Both the position numbers and the translations under genes were made by a program. 64,000 nt of DNA, from the NCBI GenBank assembly GCA_938021675.1, contig CALIFY010000043.1, forward strand, positions 57,571 through 121,570. Direction: 5' to 3'. This DNA comes from an uncultured Acidimicrobiales bacterium. GTDB lineage: Bacteria > Actinomycetota > Acidimicrobiia > Acidimicrobiales > SZUA-35. Under the pieces are notes generated by a model, which searched no databases, was not told the DNA's origin, and worked only from the letters and a program-made list of their open reading frames with translations. Below, one piece after another: positions 59,268 to 64,000 of the stretch. Position 1 is the stretch's first letter; each line of letters starts with the position of its first letter.

Positions 59268-59377
59268 CCAAGGGGTGGCTGATCAGGTTTGTCAGCACAG
59301 ACGAGGGTCCAGCAGTACAGGGGACAGGGTCCGGCAGTTCATGGACGAGTTCCATCGATACGTGGAAAGGTTGCCCG

Positions 59378-61111
59378 GTGGTGGCACAAGCAGTTGACGG
59401 AAGTACACCAAACGTACCTAGGAAATCGGTTCGCGGGCTAGCTGGGCGACTTGTTGCCCAGGGTTGGTTCGGCATCGCCGTGGCGGTCTCGGTGCTGATT
59501 ATCGCAGCCTTCGTGGTGTACCCCACGATTAAGATCATTGCCGTCTCTCTCGCCGCCGAGGGCATCGAGAATTGGCAGCAACTACTCCGCTCCTCTGAAA
59601 CGGCAACAGTCCTCAGAAACACGGTACTGCTCGGCGTTCTTGTCGGGTTGATCGGCACAGTGGCTGGCCTAATAATGGCTCTCGTCCAAGTGCGAACCGA
59701 GTTCCGGTTCAAGCGGACGCTGCATATCATTGCTCTAATCCCGGTGATTTCTCCGCCGTTCGCGGTGGCGATGTCGGTCATTACATTGTTTGGACGGGCG
59801 GGTCTTGTCTCCAACAAGTGGCTGGGAGCCCGGTACGACATCAGCGGCCTCGACGGGCTTCTTATCGCTCTTTGTGTATCGTTCATGCCGGTGGCGTATC
59901 TAAACTTTGTTGGCATGCTCCGAGCGTTTGACGGTGCCCTTGAAGAAGCTGCAACCGACCTGGGGGGTGGGCTGATCTACCGGTTCCGGACCATCGTCTT
60001 GCCGCTGTTAGCGCCGGGAATCGCCAACTCGTTTCTCTTGCTTTTCGTGTCGGCTATCGCAGACCTTGGCAACCCGGTGGTGTTGGGTGGTGATTTCGAT
60101 GTGTTATCTAAACGGATCTTTCTCGCAGTTAACGGGTCATCGAATTTGGAGCGGGCCTCGGTGCTTTCGGTACTGTTGTTGGTGCCATCCATGCTCATTT
60201 TTGGGGCACAGTATTTCTGGCTCCGGAAGAAAGAGTTCATCACCATCACCGGAAAGCCGGTTGGTACGCCGAAGTCAATCGATCAGCGGCGAGTCTCTTG
60301 GCCTCTATGTGCTATCGCGGTGGCAATGGCGGGATTCATCGTTGTTCTCTACGGCTATATCGTCGTCGGTGCCTTCACCAAGGTGTGGAACATTGACTTC
60401 ACGCCAACCTTGGACAACGTCGGAATCGTATTCAAAGACTCAGCCCGAGAGGCATTGTACGACACCATCGGGTTGGCGTTGATTTCCACTCCTATCTCGG
60501 CCCTCGCTGGTTTGCTGATTGCGTTCGTGATAACTCAGCGGCAGTTCCGCGGTCGTGGCCTTCTCGACTTTTCCTCCGTTCTCGGCGTCGCCATTCCGGG
60601 AACTGTGATAGGCATCGGTCTCCTTTTGGCATACCGGTCTGCGTTGTTGTGGGGTCTCGTCCCGAAGCTAAAAGGCACGGCGGCGATCTTGGTTATGGCG
60701 TTCACAATACGCAGCCTCCCCGGTGTCGTACGGGTCGCGGCAGGCGCGCTGAACCAACTCAGCAAGAATCTTGAAGAGGCTTCGATCAGCCTGGGGGCAA
60801 CTCCAGCCCAGAGCTTTGTCAAGGTGATCTTGCCCTTGATTCGCCCGGCCATGTTCTCAAGCTTGGTCTGGAGTTTCGCTCGGTCGATGACGTCGTTGTC
60901 GCCGATCATCTTCCTGGTAAGCGCCGACTGGCGGATCATGACGGCCCAGATTTTGAACCAGGCAGAATCGGGCCGATACGGCCCAGCCGCTGCCTACAGC
61001 GTTGTGCTGGTCAGCATCGTGTTGGCAGCGATTGGACTTCTCGCAGTGACTACTGGTTTCAATGTCAATGAAGGTAACGCGAAAACCATCCCCGAAAGGA
61101 TTCAAGGATGA
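59378..61111 (+). CDS. ABC transporter permease, fused two-domain (FbpB type)
   Basis: A 577-residue protein from a GTG with AAAGG 7 nt upstream. It has about twelve membrane helices in two homologous halves, each with an EAA loop: LEEAATDLGGGLIYRFRTIV then LPLLAPGIANS, and LEEASISLGATPAQSFVKVI then LPLIRPAMFSS. This doubled permease is typical of iron/phosphoglycerate-type importers. Its end overlaps the ATPase start by 4 bp. Confidence 0.92.
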   Translation: MVAQAVDGSTPNVPRKSVRGLAGRLVAQGWFGIAVAVSVLIIAAFVVYPTIKIIAVSLAAEGIENWQQLLRSSETATVLRNTVLLGVLVGLIGTVAGLIMALVQVRTEFRFKRTLHIIALIPVISPPFAVAMSVITLFGRAGLVSNKWLGARYDISGLDGLLIALCVSFMPVAYLNFVGMLRAFDGALEEAATDLGGGLIYRFRTIVLPLLAPGIANSFLLLFVSAIADLGNPVVLGGDFDVLSKRIFLAVNGSSNLERASVLSVLLLVPSMLIFGAQYFWLRKKEFITITGKPVGTPKSIDQRRVSWPLCAIAVAMAGFIVVLYGYIVVGAFTKVWNIDFTPTLDNVGIVFKDSAREALYDTIGLALISTPISALAGLLIAFVITQRQFRGRGLLDFSSVLGVAIPGTVIGIGLLLAYRSALLWGLVPKLKGTAAILVMAFTIRSLPGVVRVAAGALNQLSKNLEEASISLGATPAQSFVKVILPLIRPAMFSSLVWSFARSMTSLSPIIFLVSADWRIMTAQILNQAESGRYGPAAAYSVVLVSIVLAAIGLLAVTTGFNVNEGNAKTIPERIQG

Positions 61112-62292
61112 CCGTTTCTACGGACCCTCGAGCTGAGCAGGCCTTCTCAAGCGAGGAGACGATTGCGGTTCGAGTAGAAGAAGTACACAAGGTTTTTGAT
61201 TCCAATCGCGGTCGTCACGAAGCACTGAAGTTGGTCGATTTGGACATCTTCGACGGTGAGTTCTTGACTATTCTTGGCCCATCGGGTTGTGGCAAGACGA
61301 CCCTGCTCCGAATCCTCGCTGGGTTTGAGAGTCCGACGAAGGGCGATGTCCTGCTCGACGGGAAACGGATCACCGATGTTCCCCCGAACAAGCGGCCTAT
61401 GGCCATGGTCTTCCAAAGTTACGCGCTGTTTCCTCACCTGACGGTGTTCGAAAACATCTCCTACGGTCTCAAGATCGCCAAGGTATCAAAGAAGGAGATT
61501 AGCGAGCGAGTGGACGTGGTGCTTTCCATCATGGACCTCGTTGGGCTCGCCGACCGCTTGCCAACACAGTTGTCAGGCGGGCAACAACAACGTGTTGCGC
61601 TCGCCCGTTCGGTGGTCGTACGTCCTCGTGTTCTACTCTTCGACGAGCCCCTGTCCAATCTCGATGCTCGTCTACGAGACCAGATGCGATCCGAACTCCG
61701 GCGAATCCAACGTCAGCTCGGCGTTACCAGCGTCTACGTCACGCACGACCAGTCTGAAGCGATGGCTATGTCGGATCGAATCGTCGTAATGAGCGAGGGC
61801 CACATCGAACAGGTTGGAAGTCCAGATGAGATCTACCGGCGGCCGAAAACCCTCTTTGTGGCCGATTTCATTGGGAAGGCAAACGTCTTGCGGGGAGACA
61901 TCGTGCATCGCAGCGAAACCACGACGACGGTCGATCTGTTTGGCACCGGGGTCAAGCTGTCCGACACTCCGACATCGGCGGGCGAAACGGTTACGGTCGT
62001 GCTCCGTCCAGAGGACATCAAGGTAGAGCCGCTTGAATCGCCAAACGATCACATCGCCCCGATCAGCGACGAGCGGGTGGAGGTTGCCGGTTGGCTCCGA
62101 GCCATCGAATACCTCGGGTCGGCTACCAACCTCACCCTTGAGCTTCTCGACGGCACGATATTGACCGCGGTGGTGCAACATACCGCTCGATCCGGTCCAG
62201 GCGTGCTTCCCATCGAAGGCGATGGGGTGAAAGTATCGATTCCCGTCGGGGCGTTGCTGGCCGTCGACGATCGGGCACGCAACGCGATGTGA
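61108..62292 (+). CDS. ABC transporter ATP-binding protein (PotA/FbpC type)
   Basis: A 394-residue ATPase. Walker A GPSGCGKTT, Q-loop VFQSYALFPHLTVFENIS, signature LSGGQQQRVALARSVVVRP, Walker B VLLFDEPLSNLDA and switch THDQSEAMA are intact. The C-terminal TOBE domain (VVLRPEDIKVEP, WLRAIEYLGSATNLTLELLD) follows. It completes the importer. Its last codons overlap the first of a set of tandem repeats. Confidence 0.95.
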   Translation: MTVSTDPRAEQAFSSEETIAVRVEEVHKVFDSNRGRHEALKLVDLDIFDGEFLTILGPSGCGKTTLLRILAGFESPTKGDVLLDGKRITDVPPNKRPMAMVFQSYALFPHLTVFENISYGLKIAKVSKKEISERVDVVLSIMDLVGLADRLPTQLSGGQQQRVALARSVVVRPRVLLFDEPLSNLDARLRDQMRSELRRIQRQLGVTSVYVTHDQSEAMAMSDRIVVMSEGHIEQVGSPDEIYRRPKTLFVADFIGKANVLRGDIVHRSETTTTVDLFGTGVKLSDTPTSAGETVTVVLRPEDIKVEPLESPNDHIAPISDERVEVAGWLRAIEYLGSATNLTLELLDGTILTAVVQHTARSGPGVLPIEGDGVKVSIPVGALLAVDDRARNAM

Positions 62293-62352
62293 CCTCGCAA
62301 CGCCATGTGACCTCGCAAACGCGATGTGACCTCGCAAACGCGATGTGACCCC
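62279..62352. repeat. four 18-19-bp tandem repeats across the ATPase stop
   Basis: GC-AA(A)CGC(G/C)ATGTGACC(T/C)C units lie at 62279-62296, 62297-62314, 62315-62333 and 62334-62352. The first contains the ATPase stop codon (TGA of GATGTGACC). They may have expanded from the gene end by slipped copying. Confidence 0.8.
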
Positions 62353-62413
62353 GCAACGCTGGCGGTAGGAATGCGGGTGTGCCGGATCCGGTGTAGCGTC
62401 GGGAATCACTCTT

Positions 62414-63172
62414 TTGGTCATCTCGTTGCTGGCTGTATGTGCAGCGCTGGCCGGTCTGGCCTATGTGCTCGGCCGCCGGCTCGCATCGGTACAGCAACGG
62501 CTGGCGACACGACAGGAACAGTTTTCTGTGCTCGCCCACGAGATCAAGACACCGCTGGCGTTGATCTCGGCCACCACCGAGATCCTTCTCCTAGAGAAGC
62601 CGGGACCGCTCAGCGGCGATCAACGAGCGTTCCTCCACGAGATCGATCAATCGACGGCCAGGATCCTTCTTTTGGCCGACAATATCCTGACCGAAAGCAA
62701 GCTGCAGGCGGGGGTCTTTGTGCCGTCCTTCGCCCGCACCGATATCCGAGATGTCGTTCGCGAAGTGTGGCGGAGTATGCGCCGCCTAGCTGAGCAGCGA
62801 CAGCAACGGATCGAGCTCGACTATCCGTCGATGATGGATGACGTCAACATCGATGCGTCGCTCATGCGTCAAGCGATTACGAACCTTGTCCAGAACGCCA
62901 TCAAGAACACGTCACCTGGCGGCGTGGTTACGCTCCGCGCCTTCCAAAACGAACGCGAGGTCGTCGTAGCGGTATGGGATGATGGTTCGGGAATGAACCC
63001 GGCGGTACGCAAGCAGGTCTTTCAGCGATTCGTTTCTCACTCCGGTGGCTCTGGACTGGGCCTTACGATCGTCGAGACGATCGCCAAGCTCCACGGCGGT
63101 ACGGTGCGGGTTGACACCACGCTGGGAAAGGGCGCGGCCTTTCTCTTGGCCTTGCCACGGACCGATCGATGA
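62414..63172 (+). CDS. sensor histidine kinase
   Basis: A 252-residue kinase with one N-terminal membrane helix (VISLLAVCAALAGLAYVLG), then HisKA with the phospho-acceptor His in FSVLAHEIKTPLALISATTE and HATPase_c with N box IDASLMRQAITNLVQNAIKN, G1 WDDGSGMNP and G2 GGSGLGLTIVETIAKLHGG. There is no obvious extracytoplasmic sensor domain, so it may sense within the membrane or via the importer. Start is a TTG with weak support. It overlaps the response regulator by 4 bp. Confidence 0.9.
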   Translation: MVISLLAVCAALAGLAYVLGRRLASVQQRLATRQEQFSVLAHEIKTPLALISATTEILLLEKPGPLSGDQRAFLHEIDQSTARILLLADNILTESKLQAGVFVPSFARTDIRDVVREVWRSMRRLAEQRQQRIELDYPSMMDDVNIDASLMRQAITNLVQNAIKNTSPGGVVTLRAFQNEREVVVAVWDDGSGMNPAVRKQVFQRFVSHSGGSGLGLTIVETIAKLHGGTVRVDTTLGKGAAFLLALPRTDR

Positions 63173-63873
63173 CTGAACGTCCTCGTATTCTGGTCGTCGA
63201 CGACGAGGACCAGTTGTTGGCGTTGACGTCCTACGCTCTGGAGACGAGCGGGTTTGAGGTGTCGACCGCCTCGACCGGTGCTGCTGCGCTGGCCCATACG
63301 GCCCACAACCCAGTCGACATGATCGTGCTCGACGTTCTTCTGCCAGACGGCAATGGGCTCGACCTGTGCAGCCGTCTCAAGTACCACACCGACGCCCCGG
63401 TGCTCTTCCTTACCGTGATGTCCGATCAAGCCGACATTATCGCCGGGCTAGAGGCCGGTGGCGATGACTACCTGGCTAAGCCATTCAGCGTGGAAGAACT
63501 GATACTTCGCATCAACGCGGTGCTCCGTCGATCAGGCTTTCATCAAGACAAGCTGGAGATCGGGAACCTCAGACTTCACCTCGAAAGCCACGAGGCAGCC
63601 ATCGACGGAAAACGCCTCGAACTCACCCCTCTTGAGTTCCGTTTCCTTCGGTACCTAGCCTCCAATCGGAACCGCGTCGTGTCTGCGACCGAACTCGTCC
63701 AGGAGGTATGGCAGGTCCAGGATCTCGGCGCTCATGATCCGGTTGTCAAGACGGTCGTGTACCGGATCCGCCGGAAACTGAGTTCGTCGGGTCCAGCATC
63801 GGTCGAAATCCGCAATCTGCGAGGGGTCGGATACCAGCTGCGAACGGGCGAAGACGGCGCATTACGAGGCTGA
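63169..63873 (+). CDS. OmpR-family response regulator
   Basis: A 234-residue regulator. The receiver domain has the acidic pocket VVDDED, phospho-acceptor Asp in VDMIVLDVLLPDG, Thr in VLFLTVMSDQAD and Lys in DYLAKPFS. The winged helix follows (ELTPLEFRFLRYLASNRNRV then VSATELVQEVWQ and VVKTVVYRIRRKL). It is coupled to the kinase. The pair lies next to the importer and may control it. Confidence 0.93.
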   Translation: MTERPRILVVDDEDQLLALTSYALETSGFEVSTASTGAAALAHTAHNPVDMIVLDVLLPDGNGLDLCSRLKYHTDAPVLFLTVMSDQADIIAGLEAGGDDYLAKPFSVEELILRINAVLRRSGFHQDKLEIGNLRLHLESHEAAIDGKRLELTPLEFRFLRYLASNRNRVVSATELVQEVWQVQDLGAHDPVVKTVVYRIRRKLSSSGPASVEIRNLRGVGYQLRTGEDGALRG

Positions 63874-63958
63874 CAAACAACCGATTCCGCTCAAAACGCC
63901 CAACCGTGGTGAACGTCGTCTATGGGTTTGTAGCTCTGGGAACTTTGATTTCTTGTCG

Positions 63959-64000
63959 TACGCCCCCTGGGACTTGAACCCAGAACCTGCGGATTAAGAG
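63959..64000 (-). tRNA. tRNA-Lys (CTT), 3' part only
   Basis: On the minus strand the sequence reads an anticodon loop CTCTTAA (anticodon CTT), 3' stem TCCGC, variable AGGTT, T-arm CTGGG-TTCAAGT-CCCAG and acceptor GGGGCGT with discriminator A. No CCA is encoded. The 5' half lies beyond the window. Confidence 0.9.

Overview
The window is about 64 kb of GC-rich chromosome from an actinobacterium, most likely a member of the class Acidimicrobiia. The clues are many GTG starts, dense ATGA-type overlaps, a mycothiol-type DsbA-like oxidoreductase, ECF sigma factors and actinobacterial C-methyltransferase, WYL and TIGR03086 families. No insertion sequence, CRISPR array or rRNA is visible. One partial tRNA-Lys(CTT) lies at the right edge. 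The lineage is inferred from gene content only.

0-13 kb is mostly housekeeping: the N-terminal part of an ATP-dependent DNA ligase, a NUDIX hydrolase, ribH with a coupled partner, a TetR/SRPBCC divergent pair with twin operators, a zinc-ribbon C-methyltransferase, glnS, a DUF885 peptidase, a methyltransferase-uracil/mismatch glycosylase fusion and a CaiB-type CoA-transferase. 13-19 kb holds an ArsR/ArsI(CadI) arsenic pair with a clear operator, a decayed NAD(P)HX epimerase remnant, and a TlpA-like lipoprotein. In that lipoprotein an in-frame TGA occupies the first cysteine of the CxxC motif and is followed by a SECIS-like hairpin, making it a candidate selenoprotein. A DsbA-like protein, a thiolase and a sigma/membrane-protein pair follow. 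19-36 kb carries a glycosyltransferase, an ECF sigma-membrane protein-ABC ATPase operon, a sterol-desaturase-type enzyme, a WYL regulator with operator, an ABC-F ATPase, membrane proteins, a PhyH-type oxygenase, TerC, and two coupled genes (amidase plus repeat protein) that share a C-terminal module.

36-58 kb is the most unusual part. It combines four gene sets rarely described together: (1) a cobalt-type nitrile hydratase operon (beta, alpha, accessory protein, OsmC); (2) most accessory genes of the Nit1C nitrogen/cyanide cluster (MSMEG_0572/Sll0783, MSMEG_0568 radical SAM, MSMEG_0567 GNAT, Sll0787 AIR-synthase-like, MSMEG_0565 glycosyltransferase) but no nitrilase; (3) a tightly overlapping operon of a ComA-like phosphosulfolactate synthase, a cysteine-rich unknown protein and two aspartase/fumarase-superfamily lyases, resembling the first steps of bacterial coenzyme M synthesis; and (4) carbamate kinase, FdrA and DUF1116 proteins related to the oxamate carbamoyltransferase system. 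An XRE-cupin regulator sits in the middle.

58-64 kb continues with a complete iron/organophosphate-type ABC importer (binding protein, fused permease, ATPase) followed by a histidine kinase and OmpR-type response regulator. A reasonable working picture is a nitrogen-scavenging island that hydrates nitriles, makes a sulfonated metabolite or thiol, and handles carbamoyl groups. The actual substrate and product cannot be read from sequence.
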